A stretch of DNA of 64,000 nt, from contig WOAB01000056.1 in the NCBI GenBank assembly GCA_027886185.1, positions 15,996,001 through 16,060,000 of the forward strand. Reading direction: 5' to 3'. Below are positions 9,776 through 20,393 of this stretch, one piece after another. Below the pieces are notes generated by a model, which saw only the letters and a list, made by a program, of their open reading frames with translations, was not told the DNA's origin and searched no databases. The position numbers and the translations under genes are program-made. The DNA is from Rheum nobile (Eukaryota > Streptophyta > Magnoliopsida > Caryophyllales > Polygonaceae). How positions within the stretch are numbered: position 1 is the first letter of the stretch; each line of letters opens with the position of its first letter.

Positions 9776-11520
9776 CCCATATTTCTTTAGTCCTAGGACT
9801 TAGGATATCCAAATGTTGGATCGGGATGGAGTTGGATATGTTTAGTCGATGTAAATCCACTCTTTTTCGAAATTGTAAAGTGAAATTTTCAAAATTTCAA
9901 ATTGTAAAGTGAAATTTTTGAGGATGAAACTTCAATGATTGGGATTCCTAGACTAAAGAAATATTTTACCCTATCCTATTTATTTTGAGACCCAAAACCC
10001 AAAACCCTAAACCCTGATAAATGGATCATAGTCACCCTAAACCCTAAATTAACCCCCTCATAACCAGTTGGGCGCAACGGCGTTGCGCCCAGAATGCTGG
10101 ACGCGATGCCGTTGTACCCAACTGGTTGTGAGAGGGTTTAGGGTAGGGTTTTTTGGGGTTTAGGGTTTGGGGTTTTAGTGGCTAGGGTCCATTCATCAGG
10201 GTTCAATGTGTGGAGTCATTAAATTTTTTGGGGATAAAATATCTTGAATATGTAAATATTGGCCCGATATTTTGTAGTTTTTTTCGTAACCCTAAATGTA
10301 CTTCTGAAGCTCTTCTACTGAAGGACCATCAGAGAAACTCAAATAATCCCAAACAAATTTGGACATGTCAAACCTAAACAGTCATTCATTAGTGTTTAAG
10401 GTTTGAAGTCATTTTCCTCAACGTATAGAATAAGCAAGGGGAATTCACCAAATACTACATACGTATTCTTAAGAAAATAAGAAAATGAGATACTGCACTT
10501 GATCTTAGCCAAAAGCCGAGAAAGGTATGATTTATCCCATTTTCAATTGATCAGTCTATATATGTTCTCAACCCTATGTACTATGAGACCCAAAACCCTA
10601 AAATTAACACCCTCTAGTTGGGCGCAACGGCGTTGCGCCCAGAATTCTGGATGCAACATCGTTGCACCCAACCGGTTGTGAGAGGGTTTAGGGTAGGGTT
10701 TTTTTTTAGGATTTAGGGTTTGGGGTTAAGGGTTTAGGTCATTACAGTATAAAGTTTAAGGCAATATGATTTAATTTCACAAACAAGCTCTCAATATGAA
10801 CATATGGACATAATATTTTGCAACGCATTCAGGTTGATATTTCTCAATGCAAGAATCAAACCCTATGAGCTCAATCGCCTAAAAGTTGTTAACTGAAAAG
10901 CATTCATCTTTATTATTTTAACCCCTCTCCTCCGTAGTTTTATCATACCCTATGTCATATGAGACCCTAAACCCTAAATTAACCCCCTCACAACCAGTTG
11001 GGCACAACGGCGTTGCGCCCAGAATTTTGGACGCAACGTCGTTGTGCCCAACCGATTGTGAGAGGGTTTAGGGTAGGGTTTTTTAGGGTATATGGTTTAG
11101 GGTTTGGGATTTAGGATGACTATGGTCCATTCATCAGGGTTCAAGGTTTGGGACCATTAAATTTGTTTCGAAAAACAAACCTTCAGCAACATTATATGGC
11201 CCCGATATTTTGGAGTTTAGAGTTGGAGGCGAGGATAAGCAGATTGGAGGATATAGTGTATGCACATATAAAAGCACTAGAAGCATTCATCTTTATTATT
11301 TCAACTCTTTCCCACAACCCCTCTTCTCCGTAGTTTTACCATACCCTATGTCTTATGAGACCCTATCCCTCAACCCTAAACCCCAAATCCTCCTAAACCC
11401 TGAAATTAACCCCCTCTAGTTTAATTGTGGGCACGACGCCGTTGTGCCTAAAAAGTTACCATTGTAAAAAGGCATATTAATGGATTTATGGTATTTGTAG
11501 TAAACCAAACACTACAACAA
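9776..11520. repeat. Second copy of the foldback block
   Basis: A near-identical copy of 5889-7640 shifted by 3,864 bp. Foldback units lie at about 9985-10215, 10580-10745, 10945-11165 and 11345-11460, with the same central palindromes and only scattered changes. No coding sequence is present. Confidence 0.75.
10484..10528 (-). ncRNA. U2 snRNA 5'-end fragment, second copy
   Basis: The duplicate of the fragment at 6620-6664, with the same TATATA about 30-35 bases upstream (10558-10563). The U2 part looks unchanged between the two copies. Confidence 0.75.
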
Positions 11521-11523
11521 ATA

Positions 11524-11781
11524 ATGGCATCTTCATCCAAATCATCAACAAACCCAGATAGGCTATGCTATTGTAATTTGAAAGCCGTTGTCCGAACTTG
11601 GGATTTGTAGTGAAACTACGGAAGGAGGTATTGGGGATGCCCAGAAGTGGGGTGTCGTTTCAGGGAGTGAATTGATCCAATGTACGAGGACAGGGCACAC
11701 GCGGTTATTCGACAACAATGGCAAGAAAAACAAGATCTTATTAAGGAAAATCAAGATCTTGATAACATTCGTAGGTGATTA
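11524..11781 (+). pseudogene. GRF zinc-finger protein of MULE B, copy 2 (two stops)
   Basis: A copy of 7650-7909. After VVRTWDL the next two codons are TAG and TGA (near 11608), and the later TGA in place of Trp is shared with copy 1. The shared stop predates the duplication and the two others came after. The coiled tail ends at TGA near 11778. Confidence 0.7.
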
Positions 11782-11931
11782 AGATCATATCTTTTGTGTA
11801 ATGTTGTTTATGTACTATCAACCTTTGTAGGGAGCAAGCAAATTTAGCAAACCTGAGATATCATATGAAGCGAACGTTTACCAGATACTACCCTAATTTC
11901 TCCAGACGCTAAAGCAGTGTGATATATTCAA

Positions 11932-13839
11932 GATATTACCCAAGATCCTCTCCACATCATGAAGCGTGATCGTAATCTCACCCTATGGAAAATGAAAGCT
12001 GCTTGTCTCAGGGTGCCACCACTCGACCAACGCTGATATCAGAACGTGGTCGACCCTACCAAACTGAAAATCCTGGAGACCGGCCAACCCGGACTGCTGC
12101 ACCAGCCAATACCAACTCCTCTCAACCACCTCGTCCGGAATGTATCGACTCCACTCACTCAACTCGGCTGAACGAGTATAAGCCCTCAAACGTCGTACGA
12201 GGGAAGGTGCAGGCGGAGGAGGAGCGTGCCAAATCCGGTGCGCAACGTGAGTCATGAAGCTCCGTAGCACATCAGGCATCTCAAGCCCGTACGGGGGGGC
12301 CTCTACGACAGGTGGACCCTCTTGGGGTACGGGAGGGGGAACGGGTTGCTGGGGTGCGGGAGGGGGGACGGGTTGCTGGGGTACGGAAGAGGGAACGGGC
12401 TCCTCCATAATGACGTCGTCCAAATGAGGACTCAAGCTCGCACACTCCTCTGTCTCGGCAAACGCCTCCTCCATGTCTCGGACGGGACTCTGCGAAGCCG
12501 GAGGTGAACACACGTGAGGATGAGGATCCGCTAACGGATCAGATAACATTCCAATAACGGGTTCTGCTATTGGAACGGTATCCTTCCGGACTCTACTCTT
12601 GCGCTTGCACTTGGGGGGTTTCGGAGGTTTCGGTTCTTACGACCGGAAGCAGTCACGGGTCGAGATTCCATCATACGACCCCCTGCATCTTTCGTTTGAT
12701 TCTCTAGACTACATCCTGTTTTTTTCAAATAATTGTCTAATTTAAACAAATTTCTAATTGCTATAAAACTAAAATACATTTCTAATTTAATATTCTAATT
12801 ATATACTAACTTCTCCATTAACTAATTTATGCAATTCTAATATATTATATGCAATTCATCTATATGCAATTCTAATATACTAATTTCTCCATTAACTATT
12901 TTTTTTATGTCATTCTAATATATTAAATATAAAATTCAATGAAATAACTAATTGTATTACATAAATTTGTTTTAATAATATACTAATTTTTCATTTCTAT
13001 TCAATAATATACTAAATTTTTTCTAATAATATAATTACATAAATTTATTCAAATTTTATTTATACAATTCTAATATTTTCTAACAAATCTAAATATTTCT
13101 ACAAATAATAAAATAACTAATTGTATTACATAAATTATTTTTAATAATATACTAATTTCTCATTTCTATTCAATATACTAAATTTATTCTAATAATATAA
13201 TTACACAAATTTATTTGAATTTTTTTTATACAATTCTAATATTTTCTAACAACTCTAAATATTTCTAGAAATTAATTATATATATATTATTAAATAAGAA
13301 AAAATTAGTACCTCAAGTCGTTCGCGACGAGTATATTTTCATGGCATTCTAGGTCGGCTCGCCTCTCCAACCTGTGCCACCGCCTCAACACCAACGGCCG
13401 CGGCAACCTCCAACGCATTTTCCGACCCCACCGGAACCTCGCCCGTCGGAGACTCACTCGTCGGACGGACCGCATTGCCGACCACCGCAGGCTCCAACGC
13501 CGGAATTTCGGCCGTCGCCGATAGCTCCTTCGCCGGAATATCGGTCGTCGCCGGCAGCTTTTCCGCCGTATAATCGGTCGTCGCCGCCGCCAGCCTCGCC
13601 GCCCAATCGGCCGTGAATTCTAGATTTTTGTCCAGATCCGCCGCCGCAGCTGCCGCACACTCCTCTGCCGCCTCAAGTCGTCGCCGCTTTGCCTCACAGC
13701 CGATCTCCCCTCCGCTCTCCGCCGCTCTCCCCGAGATCTCGATGGAAGACCCCCCCTCCTCAAGCCGGATGGAAGACCCCCCCTTCTCAAGCCAGATCTG
13801 GGACTCTTCGCCACCGCCGTCGACGCCGGAATCCGCCAT
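11932..13839 (-). pseudogene. PMD gene of MULE B, 5' part, truncated
   Basis: Exon 1 starts at ATG 13839 with MADSGVDGGGEES and is Ala/Glu-rich. It has a TGA after RPRMP about 30 nt before a GTACTA donor (13311). Intron 1 is AT-rich. Exon 2 starts near 12715 and carries a Pro-rich tract and then the start of the plant mobile domain: ELSEWSRYIPDEVVERSWYW, VDHVLISALVEWWHPETSSF, HFP, a TAG, then GEITITLHDVERIL. Similarity ends at about 11932, where the duplicated block begins. PMD proteins (the MAIN/MAIL1 family and its transposon relatives) are nuclear proteins linked to silencing and gene expression. Two stops and the interruption make this copy dead. Confidence 0.75.
12780..13311 (-). other. 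AT-rich first intron of the PMD pseudogene
   Basis: Low-complexity A/T sequence with recurring CTAATATATT and TTTCTAAT phrases between PMD exons 1 and 2. The MULE C PMD gene has an equally AT-rich first intron (48477-48898). No gene is seen in it. Confidence 0.6.
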
Positions 13840-13899
13840 TGATGAAGAAGCTGAAGGTTAAGAGGATGAAGACGAAGACGATGAAGGAGGCGTTATGTC

Positions 13900-14200
13900 A
13901 TCGCGTCCAAGTACATTTACTTGGGCGCTATGGTGTTGCGCCCAGATCCAGATTCAAAATTTGAATTTTTTTTCTTTCAAAGTTTATTTATTTTTAAATA
14001 TTTAAAACTGTAAATTTAATGTAAACCGGTTCAGATATTAAATTTTTTTTAATGATGAACTGGCTAAACCTAAACCGGGTTACCAAACCCGGTTTCTACT
14101 CTTGGACGCAACCATGTTGCGTCCAAGATTAAATCTTTTTTTTTTTTAAAAAAAATCGTTTTTGGGCGTAACCTGATTACGCCCAAAAACGGGTGTGCGG
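13900..14200. promoter_or_regulatory. Right end palindromes in front of the MULE B PMD gene
   Basis: Three hyphenated palindromes: 13920-13945 (TGGGCGCTATGGTGTTGCGC), 14102-14127 (CTTGGACGCAACCATGTTGC and its complement) and 14162-14187 (GGGCGTAACCTGATTACGCC). They mirror those at the left end and stand upstream of the minus-strand PMD start. Confidence 0.55.
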
Positions 14201-14239
14201 CAAGAAAAACCGGGTGCGAACATTCTACCCGTAGAATTA

Positions 14240-14440
14240 TCCCAAAAATGAGAGTACCCTTATTATAAAATATTATAGGCTCTTTCTTTGATGATATAGT
14301 TTACAACTTTTATTTAGTTACTTGTAAATGTAGACTCTTGCTGTGATAGATTCTTCACGCTATGATAAGATCTTCTAGTAATAACATCGAAATAATAATG
14401 TCGTCTCTCACATAAGTGATAAGATCCTCATGTAGGTTCT
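14240..14440. repeat. AT-rich repeat, continuation of 1230-2157
   Basis: Closely matches 1397-1580 (for example the phrases ATAGGCTCTTTCTTTGATG and GATAAGATCTTCTAGTAATA). Together with the target duplication it marks the empty site of MULE B. Confidence 0.7.
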
Positions 14441-14449
14441 TACTTTGAT

Positions 14450-14930
14450 GAGTAATAAAATTCTTACTGCTAGAAACAAGGCACATCCCCCACAACAAGG
14501 CATGTCCTATTAGTGACCTCCGTCTGACTATCGGTTTGGGGGTGAGAACTAGTCGAAAACAATAATTGTGTCCCCAATTTAGACCATAAAAATAACTCAA
14601 AAACCTAGTGTCACGATATGAGATTATAATCCTAGGTATCCCATGAAATTTTCACAACATGCTCAAAGAATAAGCTAGACACATCCCAAGCATTATGAGT
14701 CATCTTACAAGAAATAAAATGAGTCATCTTAGAAAATCTATCAACAACGACAAATATTGAGTCCCTCCCCTTCTTAGACATTGCCAACCCCTATTTAAAT
14801 CCATAGGAAATATCCTCCCAAGGTGTAGTGGTATAGGTAACGGGTTGTACAATCCATGAGTACTCGATCTAGACTTAGCGCGTTGACAGATCACGCATCC
14901 TACACAATGGAAAGCTTGGTTTCGTGTTTG
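14450..14930 (-). pseudogene. Degenerate Ty3/gypsy integrase remnant
   Basis: Minus-strand translation gives PWEDISYGF, then SKKGRDSIFVVVDRFSKMTH and FFEHVVK. This is the start of an integrase core, with the first catalytic Asp in VVDRF. Stops interrupt it and neither LTRs nor other pol parts are visible nearby. Its wording differs from T1 and T2, so it belongs to another Ty3 lineage. Confidence 0.65.
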
Positions 14931-15500
14931 ATTTTTTCAATTGAAGACAACCATATTGAGCTTACTTTATTGCTTGACTTTGTTATGAAGGGCATATGAA
15001 GTGGTAGTGTTGCCTCTGGTGGTTTATTGCTCACTGAAGCATAACCAAATTTCGTGTTTATAAAAGGTGTGTTTTCTCATCTTTTACCAATAATGTTGGC
15101 TTTTTATTTGAAATTCAGATTGTGTTGAATATGTTTGGTGCTTGTATATGCCTTAAGTAATTGATGGTGTTAAATTGGTATTATTATTGTGTTAAATTGT
15201 GTTGAATGTGGGTTGAATTTGTGTATAATTTGGATGTGGATTGTAACCACAATTAAGGTTGTATGTCTTCAATGTATGGCTTACCTTGTATGATTTGATT
15301 TGTTGTTAAATTGTTTAATGTTGAATGTTGATTGAAATTGGTATTGTGTTAAGGTGTATGTGGACTGAAAAGTAGATTCTTTATAATTTTGCATAACTTG
15401 ATTAGTTGGTGTATATTTTTGTTAGGGTTAAGAGTGGCATGAATTTGTGTTTATGTTGAAATAGGATTCTGGTTTTGCGTTTAATTTAGTCCCTTAAAGA
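14931..15500. other. AT-rich non-coding DNA before the Harbinger genes
   Basis: T-rich sequence with many GTGTTAAATTG and TTGAATGTTG phrases. It is probably the 5' part of the Harbinger element. I could not identify its terminal repeat or the 3-bp target duplication. Confidence 0.35.
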
Positions 15501-15510
15501 ACGTAGATAG

Positions 15511-16603
15511 ATGAGGATAAAGGTATGGGAAAAGCAAAGGAGAAGGAAAAGGCATTTGTTTGGACTAAAATCTTGCATTGGCATTGATGAGGGTATGCAA
15601 AGATTATCAAAGGAAACATGGCTACTATCAAACATTCACTTAGCCTGATGTTAAAGAGGAATTTGATAAGAGGACAGGCTTGAAGGTCTCAAAAAATACA
15701 TGTAAGAACAAAATTGAGCATATGAAAAAATTGTGGACGCCATTGTGCGACCTAAGGCGCAAGGTGATAGGTGTTGGGTGGGATCCGGCGACTGGTTTGG
15801 TCACTGCTGATGATGAATGGTGGGAAAGACAGAAGAATGTCTGTAGGCATAACAACTTCTCTATGTATATGATTTGATATATATTAGTTTGGAGTCAATT
15901 AATACTTGGTCAATGTCCTTCAGTTTGGGATGACATGTTTGGCCAAATTGTTGCAACGAGAAAGCATGTCATGTCACCAAGTATGGATCCTAGTGCGCTT
16001 CCGCTTTCCCTACCTGGAGTTGATGATAGTGTTTATTTGGGTTCACAAGAGGATAGTCTTGACCGTCAACTAAAGAAAGATGCTGAGAAGGAACAAGAAA
16101 GCCTTTGGTCGCTCGCTGCTAGGGTAAGTGTGAAGCTGCCACTTGATGAGTGCTTAGCACAAGTACACAACGCAATTACTGCCATAAGATCTGGTCCATC
16201 AAATGTCAAGGAGAAGAGCACCAGGCTTGCAGTTACACCTACTAAGTCCATCAAAAAAAGAAGGAGAAGGCCAAGTCATGCTTCAATGGCATTTAACGAA
16301 CACATGACTGTTGTGGGTGATGCTAGTCAGAAAATGCTTACTATGATGGAGGGTGATATTGGAAGTACCATTGATCTGGCAGGGGAAGTGAAGAAATATG
16401 GATATTCAGAATGTGTTGTTGTGTTGGAACGCCTTGTAACTGATGGGCTTCTCCTAGAGAATTCAAAGTTGTATTGCTTTGCAGCTAGTCAGCTTGCTCA
16501 AGAACCAAGACGTGAGGTCTTCATGTCCCTCCTGAAAGATAGTAACAAGATTGCATGGCTACAGTACGAGTACGATCTTGCATGCCAATTATATCAACCG
16601 TAG
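15511..16603 (+). pseudogene. PIF/Harbinger ORF1, Myb/SANT-like DNA-binding protein
   Basis: The second protein normally encoded by PIF/Harbinger transposons, which partners with the transposase in DNA binding. A degenerate start (FVWTKILHWH region, near 15545) has stops. A better part follows: HMKKLWTPLCDLRRKVIGVG, WDPATGLVTADDEWW, typical of the Myb_DNA-bind_3 (SANT-like) domain. After a likely intron (about 15850-15930) a 222-residue frame (15935-16603) carries an acidic stretch, the basic KSIKKRRRRPSHA nuclear-localization-like run and a helical C-terminus. The transposase follows on the same strand. Confidence 0.7.
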
Positions 16604-16925
16604 ATGGAGTGTGATGAGTTTGAGTGTCTGAGTACTGCTTGGGGGATTTATTTTAGGGTTTTATCTTCTATGAATATCACTACTGTTTGGTGTTTGGTGT
16701 TCTTCGATAATGATGGAATTTATGTATGAACTTATTGCTTGGTGTTTGATGTATTTCAGACTTTATTAGTTCTTTGTGTTTTCCTAGTGCAATGTTTCAT
16801 TACCATTGTTATTGTTATATATGTTGTTATGTAATTACTTCCTAGTAATATTTGTTATTGAAGATATCTTATATTTAAAGTTTGTAATTTTTAGTTTATG
16901 TCTTGATCGAGTATAATCTGAAGAC

Positions 16926-18420
16926 ATGGATCAACCACTTGGCCTGCTACGAAAGATGTCTAGATGCGAGATACAAAAGAAGTGGCTTCCTAGATGGCAG
17001 GTGTTGTTGGAGACGTCTGCACATCTCTCAACTGTATACTATGTTAGATTTATTCACAAGGTTCCTTGTTATGATTCAGAGCTCACGGGGTACATGTGGA
17101 TGCGCCAACTGATGGACTCTGCGTCGGATGTTAGATGTATCAATGCATTTTGGATGGAGAGGCATGTCCTCCAATATCTTTGCGATGAACTAGAGACCAA
17201 GTACGGGCTATTACCTTCACGCCGTATGTCCGTTCTAGAGAGGGTTGAGATTTTCATGTACACGATTTTTGTTGGGTTGGCTAATAGAGATGTATGTGAG
17301 CGGTTTCATAGATCAGGCGTCACCATTAGCCATGTGTTTCACCAGTTTCTAGATGCAATGGCTGGCAGGCACAGGGGTTTTAACGGCTTCGTACGTAACC
17401 TTCTAAAACCCTGTGATGCAAATTTCACAAACATTCCAGCAAAAGTGATGAGTAAGCCTCGATATAGTCTTTTTAAGGTATGGATTATTACTTATATTTT
17501 CAATTTATTGCCAAGTTGAACCAGCCATGTTGTATAATATTGTTACTAAATTCATTTAGAGTGCTATTGGATGTATTGATGGGGTTCACATTGAATGTTG
17601 TGTGCCTAAGGAAGAACAATTTCCTTATAGATGTCGTAAGGGGTATACTTCATTTAATATAATGGCGGTGTGCGACTTTGATATGTACTTCACATTTGTA
17701 TCAGTCGGGTGGGAAGGAAGCGCCCACGACACTCGGGTGTTGGACCATGCTTTGAGCTATCCTCATATGAACTTTCCTCGTCCTTCATCTGGTAAGACAT
17801 GATCAATCGTCATCTATCCTTACTTTAACATAACTTATATATTTGACATCATGCAGATTTTCCTTACATAATGACATATATGTATGAATGGGTTTGCATT
17901 TTATTAGCATTTATTTCCTATATATAATGTATGGTTATTTATGTTTAATTGTTCGTAGGTAGGTACTACTTAGTTGACAAGGGATATCTAGACAGAAAAG
18001 GCTATATGGTGCCCTACTCGAAGGTAAAATATCACCAATCTCAGTTCATGCGAGAGGCTCCGAAAAATATTCGAGAAGGATTTAACCGAGTCCATTCTTC
18101 TTTAGGGACGACAATCGAACGGTGCTTTGGTATTTTGAAGAAGAGATGGAAGATATTAAAAGGCATGCCGTCATATGATATTCCCATGCAAATTGACATC
18201 ATTTGTGTGTGTTTTGCGCTACACAACTTCATACTAGAACACAAGCTGAATGATTCAATCCTACAAAGAGGATGATGATAATGAAGAAGATGGAATGAAG
18301 TTTGACCCCAATGATGATAAAGGCGAGGACAATGACCCCAAAGGCTACATGAGTCGCATCCGAGATGCCATTGCTAAACATATTTGGGATCACAAGAATA
18401 TATATTTGGTTGGCATGTAA
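16926..18420 (+). CDS. PIF/Harbinger transposase (DDE_Tnp_4), one frameshift near the end
   Basis: Three exons: 16926-17477 (donor GTATGG), 17560-17791 (donor GTAAGA) and 17959 onward, each with a matching AG. The product has the Harbinger helix-rich N-terminus (RRMSVLERVEIFMYTIFVG, HRSGVTISHVFHQFLDAM) and all three catalytic residues: Asp in CIDGVH, Asp in GSAHDTRVLDH, and Glu in TTIERCFGILKKRW. After FILEHKLND a one-base shift near 18265 gives TGATGATGA. In the shifted frame the normal acidic end and MSRIRDAIAKHIWDH follow to a stop at 18418-18420. Transposases of this family cut and rejoin DNA at a 3-bp site, with ORF1 as partner. Apart from the frameshift the gene looks intact. Confidence 0.85.
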
Positions 18421-18506
18421 TTCGTAGGAGTACAATCCCAAGTTTTTGGTAAACAAGTCTAATCTTATTACATTACTTAATTAGGTGGCTAGCTTCTGAT
18501 TTAGGT

Positions 18507-18660
18507 GGTTAGGCTCTTAGGCAGATTGATCATGGATGATTTTGAATAGCGGGATACCTACGTCCTTCTCCATTTTGTATGGCGATTAGGCTCTTAGGTA
18601 GATTGATCATGGATGATTTTGTATGGTGAGATGCCTATGTCCTTCTTCACTTGAAGTAAT
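18507..18660. repeat. Tandem duplication of about 80 bp
   Basis: Two copies sharing TTAGGCTCTTAGG and GATTGATCATGGATGATTTT, with several differences. They lie just downstream of the Harbinger transposase, possibly in the element's 3' end. Confidence 0.7.
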
Positions 18661-18732
18661 TTTTGTTTTAAACCCGAAATATGTGCATTCAACATTTGTC
18701 AACACATGTTGTCAACACTTGATGGTTTGAAG

Positions 18733-19201
18733 TAGGGGTGTGCAGATTCGGACCGGACCGGAAAACCGGATCGGACCGGACCGAAAATGCCCGGACCGGA
18801 CCGGGGGAATTACGGTCCGGTCCACGGTCCATATATTTCTAAAATTCCGGTCTGGTCCGGTCCGGTCCAAACCCGGCCGGTTTCCGGTCCGGACCGGATG
18901 GACCGGTTTTCTATTATTTTTAATTTAATTTTATATATTAATATCTCATAACACTATTAAAAATTAATTTCTACTATAAATATAAATAAATAACAAAATA
19001 TATTGTCTAATATTATACACAATAGTTATAAAAATAGGAAAAATAATTAATTTTTCATTTATATAAATCTAAAAAATAAAAAAATATGTTTACCGGTCCA
19101 ATCCGGTCCAAGACCGAACCGGAACCGGACCAGACCAAATCATATCGGTCCGGTCTCCGGTCCAAGGATTGTAAAAATTTTGGACCGGATGCACAGCGCT
19201 A
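18733..19201. mobile_element. hAT-type MITE rich in CCGGTCC, 469 bp
   Basis: Starts TAGGGGTGTGCAGATTCGG and ends GGATGCACAGCGCTA, imperfect inverted ends. It is flanked by the exact 8-bp duplication GTTTGAAG at 18725-18732 and 19202-19209, the size made by hAT transposases. The inside has dense GGACCGG/CCGGTCC repeats near both ends and an AT-rich middle. It has no coding capacity. Confidence 0.9.
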
Positions 19202-19279
19202 GTTTGAAGTTATACTTGATGGTTTTAATGGATGAAACACATGTACGTTGTCAACACTTGATGGTTTTAATCACTGACG

Positions 19280-20043
19280 GAGCCACATGGGGCCCAGTTG
19301 GGGTTGTAGCCCAACTGGGCATGTGCAACTAGTTGATGTTAGTAATTTTCTATTGCTAGGATTTGCGCAACCAGAAATTATAACTCTTGTTCTATTTCCT
19401 TTGGGTTGTATTAATTCTCTTTGAACTTATCTTTATTGAATCTTGTTGATTTCACTAGCCTGCGCAACTAGTTGATGTTAGTAATTTTCTATTGCTAGGA
19501 TTTGGTTATTTCTGGTTGAAATTCCTTATCTAGACAATTTACAGGAATTGGTTGTGAATGTTTATTGTGAAGAGAATTGATTGCATGTTGAATACTGACT
19601 GGTTGTTAAGTGTTGCATGTATCTTGCTTAATTCTTATGCCTACTACTGTTGTTAAATTGAATCTTGATGGTTTCTTGATTGTTTAATAGTTAGTATTTT
19701 CAGGGCTGGTTGACCTGTTAATATACATAAGATCGAAATAAGAACAATCATAGGATTGAATGAACTTGAGATAATCAATGATCAACCTATCATACTGAAG
19801 TGTGGATATCTGTTAGGTGAAGCGCCCTCACAATCATATTTACAACAATATTAACCATTTCCTGCTTTAATCCATTAGTTATAGAAAATCAAACAACAAT
19901 CCCCCCTAGTTCCTAGTTGGTACCTTACTTTCCTACATAGAAATAAATCTTTTGATTCCATTGGGTTCGACCCTTAATTGTCTGCTATACTTGGTTAGGT
20001 TTTTAGGGATTAATTGATAGGCATAACGACTTTAGCCTTGTCA
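19280..20043 (+). mobile_element. Diverged Athila-type LTR remnant
   Basis: The order of phrases (TTCTCTTTGAACT, TGTTGATTTCACTAG, ATTGCTAGGATTTG, GGGTTCGACCC, then an end in TTGTCA) parallels the solo LTR at 47063-48282. A segment of about 43 bp containing GATGTTAGTAATTTTCTATT is present twice (about 19327 and 19464). The left boundary is uncertain. A GGGCCCAGTTGGGG/GTAGCCCAACTGGGC inverted repeat lies at 19290-19320. Confidence 0.5.
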
Positions 20044-20393
20044 ACCACTGACAACCGCATTATCGTAATTGAATACCGAGAAATCGATTTCATACATGCC
20101 AATCTTCGGCCGTCGTATAACGGTTCCATACCACCATCCGTCGCGATTCCATACGTCTACGTGTTGGCCAATCTCATAATTGAACACATCTCTATATGGA
20201 GGTATGGGGCGCAACAACCCGTATGGGACATCTTTTGCAAGGTAGCCGGAGCCGTCGTCTTAGATCAATGTTTCATACTCGACCCGGTAAAATCCTACCA
20301 TTGGTAAGACTAATGTGATCCTTGCGATGTGGTATAAACTTATCAAGCCATGTTCCGCTCCAACGACCTCAGCACGTTCCTCTAAATGGTAAT
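20044..20393 (-). pseudogene. Agenet-domain gene fragment (two Agenet/Tudor-like repeats)
   Basis: Minus-strand translation gives FYRVEYETLI, a TAA, DDGSGYLAKDVPYG and RPIPP, the end of one Agenet repeat. FNYEIGQHVDVWNRDGWWYG and PKIGMYEIDFS follow, the start of a second. Agenet domains are plant Tudor-like modules that bind modified histones or sit in DUF724-type proteins. The fragment is bounded on one side by the end of an LTR remnant (20043) and on the other by the terminal TGTAACACC of T1 (20394), so both neighbours inserted into or beside it. One stop is visible. No further exons were found. Confidence 0.6.

Larger units (their letters stand above)
2167..14230. mobile_element. MULE B: Mutator-like element with transposase-OTU, GRF and PMD genes
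   Basis: A 12.06-kb element starting GGGTTTGGACGC and ending CATTCTACCC. It is flanked by TAGAATTA at 2159-2166 and 14232-14239 (9 bp if the A/G mismatch at the first base is allowed), a normal Mutator-type duplication. Both sides are the same AT-rich repeat. It holds a plus-strand mudrA/FAR1-like transposase joined to an OTU domain, a plus-strand GRF zinc-finger gene and a minus-strand PMD gene. About 3.6 kb (OTU plus non-coding plus GRF) is duplicated inside the PMD gene, and the OTU segment has a further 1.26-kb tandem copy. The catalytic core of the transposase is deleted, so the element is non-autonomous. Terminal repeats are poorly matched apart from GGGT and the subterminal palindromes. 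Confidence 0.8.
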
